From assembly GCA_963575745.1 (NCBI GenBank), contig CAUYUJ010001292.1, positions 303,501 through 367,500 on the forward strand: 64,000 nucleotides of DNA, in the 5' to 3' direction. The translations under genes and the position numbers were made by a program. Of this stretch, positions 31,263 through 41,703 are shown one piece after another (position 1 is the stretch's first letter; every line of letters begins with the position of its first letter). A model generated the notes under the pieces. It was not told where the DNA came from, did no database searches, and worked only from the letters and a program-made list of their open reading frames with translations. The DNA is from Prorocentrum cordatum (taxonomy: Eukaryota; Sar; Dinophyceae; Prorocentrales; Prorocentraceae).

Positions 31263-33275
31263 ATGAGCGAGCGCAAGCGAGCTCGCTTACTAGATATTGG
31301 TCGGGACCACCACATCAGCCATGCTGCCCTCGAGGGCCTCTTGAAGCAGCTCTCCAATGAGGATCTGCCAGAGGCCTTCAGTTCGCGAACTCAGCAGAGG
31401 CATCGTCAGAAGGAGGCCTTCCAGCAGACCACATTCGGACCGCTGTGCCAGCGCATCGAGGTCGAGACCGACGACGGCCTTGAGCCCGTTTGGATCCAGA
31501 ACCCGTTCGGCTTCCTCGAGGTAGCTTGCAAGAGGAGTGAACCATTTCGCAAGCTGCTCACCCGAGTTCTGGACCGAACTCGGAACACGATCAAGATTGT
31601 GGCATACAGTGATGAGATCACCCCTGGCAACCCGCTCAAGGAGGTGAACGGTCGAAAGCTGGAGGCCATATACTGGTCAATATTAGACTTCCAGTTCCCT
31701 ATCCTGTCCAACGAGCAGGCCTGGATGACAGTATGCGTGTGCAGGTCGGATTTTGTCTTGCGGCTCAAGGGTGGGATGTCGCAGCTCTTCCGCATCGTGC
31801 TGAAGGTGTTCTTCGGGGCGCCTCTCCAGCCAGACCTCCGCACGGGGGTCGAGCTCAACATCTTCGGAGAGACGATGCCTCGCATTTTGCGGGGCTCATT
31901 GGCCGTCGTTATACAAGACGAAAGAGCGTTCAAGTACAGCATGGAAGTCATGGGCGCAGGAGGGATGAAACTTTGTGCTCTCTGCCAGAACGTGGTATCG
32001 TTCAAAAGCAAGCTTGCCCTTGGTGACAAGACTGGATACACGGTCCCCAGTACGGAACTCGACGCATCCAAGTTCCAGCTGCACACCAACGCCAGCATCC
32101 GAAGCGTCCAGGACAGGCTGGCCCATGTAGAGGCGACTCGGGGCCCGTCTGCTCGAAAAGAACTCGAGACGTTGCTGGGCTACAAGTACAACCCCGAGTC
32201 CCTGCTGCAGGACAAGGATCTCGCGATCCAGGTTGCAGACGTCTGGGCGTACGACTGGATGCACAATTACCTCGTGGGAGGTGTTTTCGTTGTCGAGCTG
32301 GATGCAGTGCTGGAGTTGCTGGCAGGAGAGAACCTGGGGGGGGCCACGTTACATGAGTATCTCAAGCTGTGGGAGTGGCCAGGAGGTTACGCGAGCGGCA
32401 AGGGGCTGTGTAAGAAGGTCCCTTCACATGATGCGTCTGGAAGCGCCAGCGAGTACATGTCCGCAGCGCCAGTGATCAGGAAGTATATGCTGGACGTGGT
32501 GCTCAAGAGAACTCCCACGCTCCAAGGTGCAGTTGATAGCATGGTTCTGGCCTGTGATGTGCTCGACCTTCTTTCGATTGTCAACTCAGGCGTCGTTGCG
32601 CCCCTGCAGCTGATGAATGCGATAGTTGCCCACTACACCGCTCAGAAGGCCTACTGGGGCACAACGCTCTGGAAGCCCAGAAGTCATTTTAACATGCACT
32701 TGCCGTCGCAGTTACATAGACACAAGATTTTACTTTCGACGTTCCTCATGGAACGCAAACACCGCACGGCTAAGAGGTTCGCAAACGAGCGCCATAACAC
32801 AACATCCTTCGAGCGCAGCTTGATTGAAGAGATCACGTGTCAACATCTTTTCGAGCTTAAGTACGAGCTCGAGGGCATAGACCTTCTCGAGCCCAGGCCC
32901 GCGAGCAAGACAATGCTGCGGGCCATTTTATCTGCCATGCATGTTCAGTCAGCGGCCGATGTGGTGTCAGGGCGCGCTGCTTACGTTCATGGCCGTGTGG
33001 TCCAGATGAACGATGTTGTGTGCTTCACTGCTGGTAACGACGGCCGCATTTCTTTCGGCAGAGTGTGGTTCCACTCGGAAGTGGACGGCCGCCTAGTCTC
33101 GTGTGTCACGCCTTGGGAGGTGTTGGCCTCCAAAGGCCACTGCGTTCAATGCCGAGATAGCGGCAAGCCTAGTTTTTTTCCTACCGAGTGCATCGTCGAG
33201 CCTTGTATAGCTGGGGTTGCTTCAAAAGGCTCTGTGACGCAGGTGATCACGCCTGCGAGGTTGCGTGCCCGCTGA
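31263..33275 (+). CDS. Gene D: probable DDE transposase of the 11.2-kb element (670 aa)
   Basis: The protein has the layout of RNase-H-fold transposases of the CACTA/Plavaka (TNP2-like) type. The first candidate catalytic Asp is D117 in YSDEITPGNPL, where that family has a YSD-type beta-strand motif followed by an R/K-rich turn and a YW.I.DF strand. A CxxC pair lies at C238/C241 (LCALCQNV). The second Asp is D331 in the hallmark DxMH motif (YDWMHNYL). The Glu is E497 in MERKHR, preceded by a KPRSHFNMHLP motif like the K.H...H element of the family. The start is the first ATG after the leader; the stop is TGA. It is intact, intronless and uninterrupted, and is the last gene before the right end of the element. 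The residue assignments come from motif pattern, not from an alignment, so the family call is tentative. A domesticated derivative is possible. Confidence 0.65.
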   Translation: MSERKRARLLDIGRDHHISHAALEGLLKQLSNEDLPEAFSSRTQQRHRQKEAFQQTTFGPLCQRIEVETDDGLEPVWIQNPFGFLEVACKRSEPFRKLLTRVLDRTRNTIKIVAYSDEITPGNPLKEVNGRKLEAIYWSILDFQFPILSNEQAWMTVCVCRSDFVLRLKGGMSQLFRIVLKVFFGAPLQPDLRTGVELNIFGETMPRILRGSLAVVIQDERAFKYSMEVMGAGGMKLCALCQNVVSFKSKLALGDKTGYTVPSTELDASKFQLHTNASIRSVQDRLAHVEATRGPSARKELETLLGYKYNPESLLQDKDLAIQVADVWAYDWMHNYLVGGVFVVELDAVLELLAGENLGGATLHEYLKLWEWPGGYASGKGLCKKVPSHDASGSASEYMSAAPVIRKYMLDVVLKRTPTLQGAVDSMVLACDVLDLLSIVNSGVVAPLQLMNAIVAHYTAQKAYWGTTLWKPRSHFNMHLPSQLHRHKILLSTFLMERKHRTAKRFANERHNTTSFERSLIEEITCQHLFELKYELEGIDLLEPRPASKTMLRAILSAMHVQSAADVVSGRAAYVHGRVVQMNDVVCFTAGNDGRISFGRVWFHSEVDGRLVSCVTPWEVLASKGHCVQCRDSGKPSFFPTECIVEPCIAGVASKGSVTQVITPARLRAR

Positions 33276-33667
33276 CAAACAAGTGAGAATGACAGTTTCG
33301 GCAGCTCCTATTCGTGAAAGCCTTTTGGCTGATACCGCCTGGCCCTGCTCCTATTCTTGAAGGCCTTTCGGCCGCTGCCGCCTGCCACTCCTCCTCCTCC
33401 TCCTCCTCCTTCTCCTCCTCCTCCTCCTCCTCCTCCTTCTCCTCCTCCTCCTCCACCTCCTCCTCCTCCTCCCTCCTCCCGCTCCTTCTTCTCCTGCCCC
33501 TGCTCCTCCTCCTCCGTGCTTCCCACGTTCCTCCCTGCTCCCGCTCCTCCTCCTTCTTCTCCGCCTCCTCCTCTTTTCTCGGCTCCGAGGGTTTCCTGAG
33601 ATCGGCGGCCCGTGATCTTGACAACTCCCAGGGGGTAACTAAGCTCTGGCTTGGGACTGAATGAGCT
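33276..33667 (+). other. 3' flank of gene D with a CTC/CCT tract
   Basis: A pyrimidine-rich CTCCTC tract spans about 33390-33575. It is followed by non-repetitive sequence up to the right subterminal region. Two short near-copies of CCTATTCKTGAARGCCTTT are present at 33307-33325 and 33350-33368. No gene was seen. Confidence 0.6.
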
Positions 33668-33865
33668 CTGGGGGGGGGTCTAACTACACGCCCAGCCCCC
33701 TCCTTGTAGGGCGCTAACCTACTTAGCCCACTTCGGCTAACCCACTTAGCCCACTTGGCTAAGTCCACGCGAACCTACTTAGGCAAAGTAGTTCTATCCT
33801 GTTTGGCTAAGTCGCCAAAGTAAGCGGCTATCCACTTAGAAGTGGTCTATCCACATAGCAAGCGG
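33668..33865 (-). repeat. Right subterminal repeat region of the transposon
   Basis: It has dense copies of CCACTTAG, TTAGCCCACTT, GGCTAAGT, GAACCTACTTAG and CTATCCACTTAGAAGTGG, mirroring the motif set of the left end. There is no coding sequence. Confidence 0.6.
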
Positions 33866-33878
33866 GCCGCCGATCTCA
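33866..33878 (-). repeat. Right terminal inverted repeat of the 11.2-kb transposon
   Basis: CCGCCGATCTCAG is followed by the duplicated target dinucleotide TG at 33879-33880 and then by the continuation of the interrupted satellite unit. Confidence 0.88.
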
Positions 33879-36800
33879 GTGAGGAGTTCGCAAGACAACG
33901 TCGGCGCCGGAACGGACGGCGACCAGACGAGCTGTTTGCAGCAACCGGGGTGAGAGGGATGTATGTATTCATTTCGAATGGGACCCGCGCGCGCGGGGAG
34001 CTGGTGGGTGTGCGCGAGACGACGCAACGCCCATCGTGGAGAGTTAATTACCGAACCCCCCATCCCCCGTAGAATCTTAACACGGGCGGTTTGCGGGGTC
34101 CGCGGATCCGATTTCTTCCGGTTCCATGTTTTAATTTAATTATATAAATTTAAAACAGGGTAGAAATCGGATCCGCCGTGAAAAATAGCGGACGGAAATC
34201 GGATCCACCGAAACACACCAAAACCAAAATTGGATCCGCGCGGCCTTCATTGGATCCGACGGTGGGTATCTCACACGCGTCTGCTTCGGACTTCAAACCT
34301 TCGTTCTGGGCCCAAGAGGAAAAACTTTCGTCCTGGGGATGAGCGTTTTGGCCTTCGGACACGTTGGTTGCCACGTTGTCCACGCACCAGACGTCACCAC
34401 AAATTCCCCGCAACCTTCCTGCTCGAGACGTCCTCGCAACACTCGGAAGAAGACTCCCACCCGTTGATTCGAGTTCTCGTTCGGGACGTCCTCGCGAAAG
34501 CTTGCGTTTCGGATTCGGAGTCGTGGTGGGCCACGCCTGAGCCCGCCAACCAGGGGAAGGCCTCCTTCGTTTCTGGCGTTGCGCTGGCCTCCAGATCAAC
34601 ACGGCGAGATCGAAAACGGTCGCAGGCAACGTCGTCCGAGGCATCCGCAAGACGTGCAGGGAGATCCACGCCCATCGGAGGTGGGGCTGCAAGGCGGGGT
34701 TGAGCGCGGGCGCGCGCCCGCGCGCGGCCTCGGCGACCGGCGGCGGCCGCCGTCCGCGTGCACGTGGATCGGCGAGGCGAACATGAATGATGTTAGTGTG
34801 CACGCGCATGAAACGGCAAATGTTAATGATGTTCAGTTGCACGTGCACGACTCGGTGAGGCGCCTCATCCGAGAGCCAAATTTGAAAATCGATCGTCGCC
34901 GTCGTCTCCGGCGCCGGCGACGCCCTCCTCGTGCTCGTTCGGCGGCGACCGCGCGAACGTCATTGGAGTTGCGACGACGGAGCCCGCGCCGAGCGCGGGG
35001 CGCTGCTCGTCGCGGGAGAGAGCGCAGAGGCCGTCCGTTGGGTCAGGAGACGCAGGGCCGAACCGCACTTACGCAGGACGAAAGATTTTCCTCTTGAGGT
35101 GCAAATGGCCATGAGGAGTTCGCAAGACAACGTCGACGCCGGAACGGACGGCGACCAGACGAGCTGTTTGCAGCAACCGGGGTGAGAGGGATGTATGTAT
35201 TCATTTCGAATGGGACCCGCGCGCGCGGGGAGCTGGTGGGTGTGCGCGAGACGACGCAACGCCCATCGTGGAGAGTTAATTACCGAACCCCCCATCCCCC
35301 GTAGAATCTTAACACGGGCGGTTTGCGGGGTCCGCGGATCCGATTTCTTCCGGCTCCCTGTTTTAATTTAATTATATAAATTTAAAACAGGGTAGAAATC
35401 GGATCCGCCGTGAAAAATAAGACCGGACACGGATCCAGCAAATCCGAAATCGGATCCGCGCGGACAGAAATCGGATCCACCGAAACACACCAAAACCAAA
35501 ATTGGATCCGCGCGGCCTTCATTGGATCCGACGGTGGGTATCTCACACGCGTCTGCTTCGGACTTCGAACCTTCGTTCTGGGCCCAAGAGGAAAAAACTT
35601 TCGTCCTGGGGATGAGCGTTTTGGCCTTCGGACACGTTGGTTGCCACGTTGTCCACGCACCAGACATCACCACAAATTCCCCGCAACCTTCCTGTTCGAT
35701 ACGTCATTGCAACATTCGGAAGAAGACTCCCACCCGTTGATTCGAGTTCTCGTTCGGGACGTCCTCGCGAAAGCTTGCGTTTCGGATTCGGAGTCGTGGT
35801 GGGCCACGCCTGAGCCCGCCAACCAGGGGAAGGCCTCCTTCGTTTCTGGCGTTGCGCTGGCCTCCAGATCAACGCGGCGAGATCGAAAACGGTCGCTGGC
35901 AACGTCGTCCGAGGCATCCGCAAGACGTGCAGGGAGATCCACGCCTTCGGAGGTGGGGCTGCGAGGCGGGGTTGAGCGCGGGCGCGCGCCCGCGCGCGGC
36001 CTCGGCGACCGGCGGCGGCCGCCGTCCGCGTGCACGTGGATCGGCGAGGCGAACATGAATGATATTAGTGTGCACGCGCATGAAACGGCAAATGTTAATG
36101 ATGTTCAATTGCACGCGCACGACTCGGTGAGGCGCCTCATCCGAGAGCCAAATTTGAAAATCGATCGTCGCCGTCGCCTCCGGCGCCGGCGACGCCCTCC
36201 TCGTGCTCGTTCGGCGGCGACCGCGCGAACGTCATTGGAGTTGCGACGACGGAGCCCGCGCCGAGCGCGGGGCGCTGCTCGTCGCGGGAGAGAGCGCAGA
36301 GGCCGCCCGTTGGGTCAGGAGACGCAGGGCCGAACCGCACTTACGCAGGACGAAAGATTTTCCTCTTGAGGTGCAAATGGCCATGAGGAGTTCGCAAGAC
36401 AACGTCGGCGCCGGAACGGACGGCGACCAGACGAGCTGTTTGCAGCAACCGGGGTGAGAGGGATGTATGTATTCATTTCGAATGGGACCCGCGCGCGCGG
36501 GGAGCTGGTGGGTGTGCGCGAGACGACGCAACGCCCATCGTGGAGAGTTAATTACCGAACCCCCCATCCCCCGTAGAATCTTAACACGGGCGGTTTGCGG
36601 GGTCCGCGGATCCGATTTCTTCCGGCTCCCTGTTTTAATTTAATTATATAATTTAAAACAGGGTAGAAATCGGATCCGCCGTGAAAAATAAGACCGGACA
36701 CGGATCCAGCAAATCCGAAATCGGATCCGCGCGGACAGAAATCGGATCCACCGAAACACACCAAAACCAAAATTGGATCCGCGCGGCCTTCATTGGATCC

Positions 36801-39484
36801 GACGGTGGGTATCTCACACGCGTCTGCTTCGGACTTCGAACCTTCGTTCTGGGCCCAAGAGGAAAAAACTTTCGTCCTGGGGATGAGCGTTTTGGCCTTC
36901 GGACACGTTGGTTGCCACGTTGTCCACGCACCAGACATCGCCACAAATTCCCCGCAACCTTCCTGCTCGAGACGTCCTCGCAACACTCGGAAGAAGACTC
37001 CCGCCCGTTGATTCGAGTTCTCGTTCGGGGCGTCCTCGCGAAAGCTTGCGTTTCGGATTCGGAGTCGTGGTGGGCCACGCCTGAGCCCGCCAACCAGGGG
37101 AAGGCCTCCTTCGTTTCTGGCGTTGCGCTGGCCTCCAGATCAACACGGCGAGATCGAAAACGGTCGCTGGCAACGTCGTCCGAGGCATCCGCAAGACGTG
37201 CAGGGAGATCCACGCCCATCGGAGGTGGGGCTGCGAGGCGGGGTTGAGCGCGGGCGCGCGCCCGCGCGCGGCCTCGGCGACCGGCGGCGGCCGCCGTCCG
37301 CGTGCACGTGGATCGGCGAGGCGAACATGAATGATGTTAGTGTGCACGCGCATGAAACGGCAAATGTTAATGATGTTCAGTTGCACGCGCACGACTCGGT
37401 GAGGCGCCTCATCCGAGAGCCAAATTTGAAAATCGATCGTCGCCGTCGCCTCCGGCGCCGGCGACGCCCTCCTCGTGCTCGTTCGGCGGCGACCGCGCGA
37501 ACGTCATTGGAGTTGCGACGACGGAGCCCGCGCCGAGCGCGGGGCGCCGCCTCGTCGCGGGAGAGAGCGCAGAGGCCGTCCGTTGGGTCAGGAGACGCAG
37601 GGCCGAACCGCACTTACGCAGGACGAAAGATTTTCCTCTTGAGGTGTAAATGGCCATGAGGAGTTCGCAAGACACCGTCGGCGCCGGAACGGACGGCGAC
37701 CAGACGAGCTGTTTGCAACCGGGGTGAGAGGGATGTATGTATTCATTTCGAATGGGACCCGCGCGCGCGGGGAGCTGGTGGGCGTGCGCGAGACGACGCA
37801 ACGCCCATCGTGGAGAGTTAATTACCGAACCCCCCATCCCCCGTAGAATCTTAACACGGGCGGTTTGCGGGGTCCGCGGATCCGATTTCTTCCGGTTCCC
37901 TGTTTAATTATATAAATTTAAAACAGGGTAGAAATCGGATCCGCCGTGAAAAATAAGACCGAACACGGATCCAGCAAATCCGAAATCGGATCCGCGCGGA
38001 CAGAAGTCGGATCCACCGAAACACACCAAAACCAAAATTGGATCCGCGCGGCCTTCATTGGATCCGACGGTGGGTATCTCACACGCGTCTGCTTCGGACT
38101 TCAAACCTTCGACACACAAATGAGGTTTTCTTCGGATCCTTGGGATTTCATTGGATCCGACGGTTGCGTCCGGACTTCGAACCTTCGTTCTGGGCCCAAG
38201 AGGAAAAAACACGTTTTGGCCTTCGGACACGTTGGTTGCCACGTTGTCCACGCACCAGACATCACCACAAATTCCCCGCAACCTTCCTGCTCGAGACGTC
38301 CTCGCAACACTCGGAAGAAGACTCCCACCCGTTGATTCGAGTTCTCGTTCGGGACGTCCTCGCGAAAGCTTGCGTTTCGGATTCGGAGTCGTGGTGGGCC
38401 ACGCCTGAGCCCGCCAACCAGGGGAAGGCCTCCTTCTTTTCTGGCGTTGCGCTGGCCTCCAGATCAACACGGCGAGATCGAAAACGGTCGCTGGCAACGT
38501 CGTCCGAGGCATCCGCAAGACGTGCAGGGAGATCCACGCCCTCGGAGGTGGGGCTGCGAGGCGGGGTTGAGCGCGGGCGCGCGCCCGCGCGCGGCCTCGG
38601 CGACCGGCGGCGGCCGCCGTCCGCGTGCGCGTGGATCGGCGAGGCGAACATGAATGATGTTAGTGTGCACGCGCATGAAACGGCAAATGTTAATGATGTT
38701 CAGTTGCACGTGCACGACTCGGTGAGGCGCCTCATCCGAGAGCCAAATTTGAAAATCGATCGTCGCCGTCGCCTCCGGCGCCGGCGACGCCCTCCTCGTG
38801 CTCGTTCGGCGGCGACCGCGCGAACGTCATTGGAGTTGCGACGACGGAGCCCGCGCCGAGCGCGGGGCGCCGCCTCGTCGCGGGAGAGAGCGCAGAGGCC
38901 GTCCGTTGGGTCAGGAGACGCAGGGCCGAACCGCACTTACGCAGGACGAAAGATTTTCCTCTTGAGGTGCAAATGGCCATGAGGACTTCGCAAGACAACG
39001 TCGGCGCCGGAACGGACGGCGACCAGACGAGCTGTGTGCAGCAACCGGGGTGAGAGGGATGTATGTATTCATTTCGAATGGGACCCGCGCGCGCGGGGAG
39101 CTGGTGGGTGTGCGCGAGACGACGCAAAGCCCATCGTGGAGAGTTAATTACCGAACCCCCCATCCCCCGTAGAATCTTAACACGGGCGGTTTGCGGGGTC
39201 CGCGGATCCGATTTCTTCCGGTTCCCTGTTTTAATTTAGTTATATAAATTTCAAAAGCAGGGTAGAAATCGGATCCGCCGTGAAAAATAAGACCGGACAC
39301 GGATCCAGCAAATCCGAAATCGGATCCGCGCGGACAGAAATCGGATCCACCGAAACACACCAAAACCAAAATTGGATCCGCGCGGCCTTCATTGGATCCG
39401 ACGGTGGGTATCTCACACGCGTCAGCTTTGGACTTCAAACCTTCGTTCTGGGCCCAAGAGGAAAAAACTTTCGTCCTGGGGATG
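33879..39484 (+). repeat. Tandem array of about 1.27-kb units (about 4.4 copies)
   Basis: The landmark GAGGAGTTCGCAAGAC (or its variant) recurs at 33880, 35113, 36385, 37658 and 38981, giving spacings of 1233, 1272, 1273 and 1323 bp. The first full unit lacks about 45 bp near 34190 and the fourth carries an approximately 55-bp insertion near 38110-38165. Each unit contains a BamHI-rich block (GGATCC repeats), a palindrome around an AT-rich centre, and a GC-rich segment. Indels between copies are not multiples of three and break every long reading frame, so I treat the array as non-coding satellite. Confidence 0.85.
34104..34175. repeat. Palindrome inside the 1.27-kb unit (first copy)
   Basis: CGGATCCGATTTCT...TGTTTTAATTTA pairs with TAAATTTAAAACA...AGAAATCGGATCCG around an AT-rich centre. 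Equivalent palindromes occur in each later unit near 35335, 36605, 37880 and 39205. Confidence 0.65.
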
Positions 39485-39582
39485 TATTTTTAAACAGTTT
39501 TTCTTAAAATTCGGGAGTATCTTTGGGAGTATTTTTATTTTTCGTCGAAAAATCCCCCTGTGGGGGGACACGCCCGGCTTAA

Positions 39583-39590
39583 ATCTAGTC
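39583..39590. repeat. Right 8-bp target-site duplication of the 17-kb element
   Basis: ATCTAGTC is identical to 22516-22523. The sequence outside both copies resembles the contiguous sequence near 57168-57260. Confidence 0.75.
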
Positions 39591-40030
39591 AGCACGTCTG
39601 TGCCTTAAGATATGGACGACGTTCACCCGCCGATGTTCCGACGTGAGTCCGACCTGAATCCGACGTGCACCCAGCGTACATCCGACGTCACGTGGCCTGA
39701 ACCCGACGTAATTCCGACGTGAATCCGACGTAAGTTGGGTCTCAAGTTGCCGCGCGAGACCTCCAGGACGTTCCTCATGACAGCGCGCCTGGCCAGGGCC
39801 AGCATCCTGTCGGCGGCGAGCGAGGGGGGGAAGTGAGAAGGGGCGGGTTTTCTCGGAAGGCTCGGCAGCCCCCCGGCCCTCCGAGGAGTTTTCTGGGCCC
39901 TCCCCGAAGCCAGAGCGAACAGTTCTCCGAAGGCGCGAGGGCCCTTGAGCAGCCCCGCCGCCTTCCGAGAAGGCCTTCTGCTCCTCGCCTCCCCCCCCCC
40001 CCGCTCGCCGCCGATCCTGGGCCCCCTTGG
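39591..40030. repeat. Dispersed repeat R6 flanking the 17-kb element
   Basis: CCGACGTGAGTCCGACCTGA, GGGTCTCAAGTTGCCGCGCG, and then a GC-rich block match the region 57215-57350. Part of the remainder matches 57830-57890 in inverted orientation (AAGTGAGAAGGGGCGGG). Confidence 0.5.
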
Positions 40031-40036
40031 AGTCAA

Positions 40037-40359
40037 GTCGGGCGTGGCCCTCAGCAGGGGGATCTTCGACGAAATCAAGAAGAAGACCCAACAAATGCTC
40101 ACAAATTGTCAAACAATATTGAAAAATAGTACCCTGACTATTTTTTGACTCAGTGCCGTTTTTCAGATATGCTCCACGTGCGGATCATGTATTGTAAATG
40201 CAGGGATTTAGCATTCAAAAACAACGATGAGTTCATGTATCTAGGTATTCATGCATCCAGTTCATTCACAAATCAATCGTGTATTGAAAATCCAACATGT
40301 TTTATCCTATGTATTTAAAAAACTGCCCTGTGTTCCCCCTGTAGGGGGACACGCCCGAC
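40037..40359. mobile_element. M1 non-autonomous element, longer copy
   Basis: The termini are GTCGGGCGTGGCCCTC and GGGGGACACGCCCGAC. The interior is AT-rich (about 320 bp). The flanking duplication is imperfect (CCTTGGAG versus CCCCTGGA). Confidence 0.6.
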
Positions 40360-40662
40360 CTAACCCCTGGAGGGCGGTGCCTCGGCGACCCTCCCCGGCC
40401 TCGGCCGGGCGGCCGCTTGCCGGCACCGCACGCCCGCGCCCGGGAGGGCCCCCCGGCGGGGCACGCGGCGGTGGCCCCCGTGAGGCGTTTCGGGCAGGGG
40501 CCCCGCCGTCGAGACATCGAGGGGCTGGCACAGGATAGGGTCGGGCTGGCATAGGATAAAGTCGAGACAGGGGGAATATTCAAAAATAGACCAAGAATGG
40601 TCAGGGGACGCCCAGGGCAGGGGCCCCGCCGTCGAGACATCGAGGGGCTGGCACGGGATAGG

Positions 40663-40813
40663 GTCGGGCCTGTCCCACCACAGGGGGGAGATTCAAAAAC
40701 AGATTAAAAAATGGTCAGGGGACGATTTTTTGACTATGTCTGGCCATTTTGGAATATGTTTGGGCCATTTTCTTTTTTCGTCCGAAAACCACCTGTAGAG
40801 GGACATGCCCGAC
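40663..40813. mobile_element. M1 short non-autonomous element
   Basis: The termini are GTCGGGCCTGTCCC and GGGACATGCCCGAC. The flanks GCACGGGA and GCATAGGA are a weak 8-bp duplication. A damaged partial copy lies just upstream at about 40540-40610. Confidence 0.6.
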
Positions 40814-41011
40814 CGAAGCATAGGAGGCGGAGGAGGAGGAAGCAGAGGAGAAGGAGGAGGGGGAGGAGGGATTGGCCTCTCCGCCCAGGGCGGAGGGATT
40901 GGTCTCTCCGCCCAGGGCTCGCCCTCAGCGGTGCTCTGGCGATTCCGAGGACTGCTTTCGCTCGGGTCCCGTGCTGCGGCAGCGGCGAACAGTGTTTCGG
41001 TCGAGCCTTGT

Positions 41012-41177
41012 CTCAGGAGGGAGAAAAACACACAGACACAATTCATCTTCGATTCCCCAGAAAATATAGGAAAATATGGGAAGTGGGGGGGAAGACAAAA
41101 AACTATGAAAAAAATGGGAAAATATGGGGAATCATTTTATTTGTGTGTATTTATTTGCGTGTCCTGGGGCCCCTTCA
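41012..41177 (+). repeat. Dispersed repeat R3, copy at 41 kb
   Basis: It has TCAGGAGGGAGAAAAACACA, AAAATATGGGAAGTGGGGG and GTGTCCTGGGGCCCCTTCA, as in 5912-6079. Confidence 0.6.
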
Positions 41178-41366
41178 CTGTCCCTTTGCCGGCGGCGGGC
41201 GGCAGAGAGGGCCGCGCGAAGGCCGGCGGACATCGCGCAGACGGGGGCGCCTGCGCCAGCGGAGGCTGGCGGAAGGCCAGCGCAAGCCGCCCGCAGGTGA
41301 GGGCGACGGTCCTGGCAGAAAGCGCGGCCCGCGACAGCTGCGCTCGCCGCGCTCACAGTGGGGGGA
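41178..41366. other. No recognised gene
   Basis: GC-rich unique sequence between repeat R3 and an M1 copy. Confidence 0.4.
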
Positions 41367-41379
41367 CCCCGAGGCGTAA

Positions 41380-41533
41380 GTCGGGCCTGTCCCTCTGCAG
41401 GAGGAATCTTCAAAAATAGTTTAAAAGAATAGTCCGGCGTCTATTGTTTGGCTGCCTTTTGATCATATGGGGGCATTCTTTGAGTATTTTCTACTTTTCG
41501 CCCAACATCCCCCTGTGGGGGGACAGGCCCGAC
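41380..41533. mobile_element. M1 short non-autonomous element
   Basis: The termini are GTCGGGCCTGTCCCTCTGCA and GGGGGGACAGGCCCGAC. The 8-bp flanking duplication CCCGAGGC is perfect once four outer bases are included. Confidence 0.7.
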
Positions 41534-41703
41534 CTGACCCGAGGCGTGTCAGCGACATCGTCTCGCTCTTCGAGGGCCAGGACTCGGCCAGGGGTGCGCC
41601 GGGCTCGGCGCCCCTGTTCCCGTGCGGCCCGGCGACGTCGCGGCCCCAGCGGCTGCCCCGCCCGCCCTGGCTCCGTCCCTCCGTCCTCCGTCCGTCCCTG
41701 CTC

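Larger units (their letters stand above)
22636..33878 (+). mobile_element. 11,243-bp four-gene DNA transposon with 13-bp TIRs and TG target duplication
   Basis: The left end CTGAGATCGGCGG (22636-22648) is the exact reverse complement of the right end CCGCCGATCTCAG (33866-33878). The left flank (22589-22635) is the tail of the 1.27-kb satellite unit ending GGCCATG. The right flank (33879 on) resumes with TGAGGAGTTCGC. Uninterrupted units read GGCCATGAGGAGTTCGC, so the insertion duplicated TG. The ends carry subterminal repeats. The interior holds genes A-D, all on the plus strand, including a DDE-transposase-like gene. A 2-bp duplication, short TIRs and subterminal repeats fit a CACTA-like mechanism, although the termini do not begin CACTA. 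Confidence 0.85.
22524..39582. mobile_element. 17.06-kb outer element (family M1 ends) with 8-bp TSD, enclosing the satellite array and the 11.2-kb transposon
   Basis: The left end begins TTAAGTCGGGCCTGTCC and the right end finishes GGACACGCCCGGCTTAA, the same inverted termini found on short M1 copies in this window. The direct repeat ATCTAGTC lies exactly outside both ends (22516-22523 and 39583-39590). Left internal M1 sequence runs to 22588 and right internal M1 sequence resumes at 39485. Everything between is the 1.27-kb array plus the transposon. Either the array is cargo of a long M1 relative, or it was inserted or amplified inside an M1 copy. Confidence 0.75.

Noticed and set aside
35410-36369. 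A 319-codon frame inside the 1.27-kb satellite unit
   Set aside because: The equivalent frame is interrupted in the sister units by one-base and other non-triplet indels, so coding constraint is not supported.
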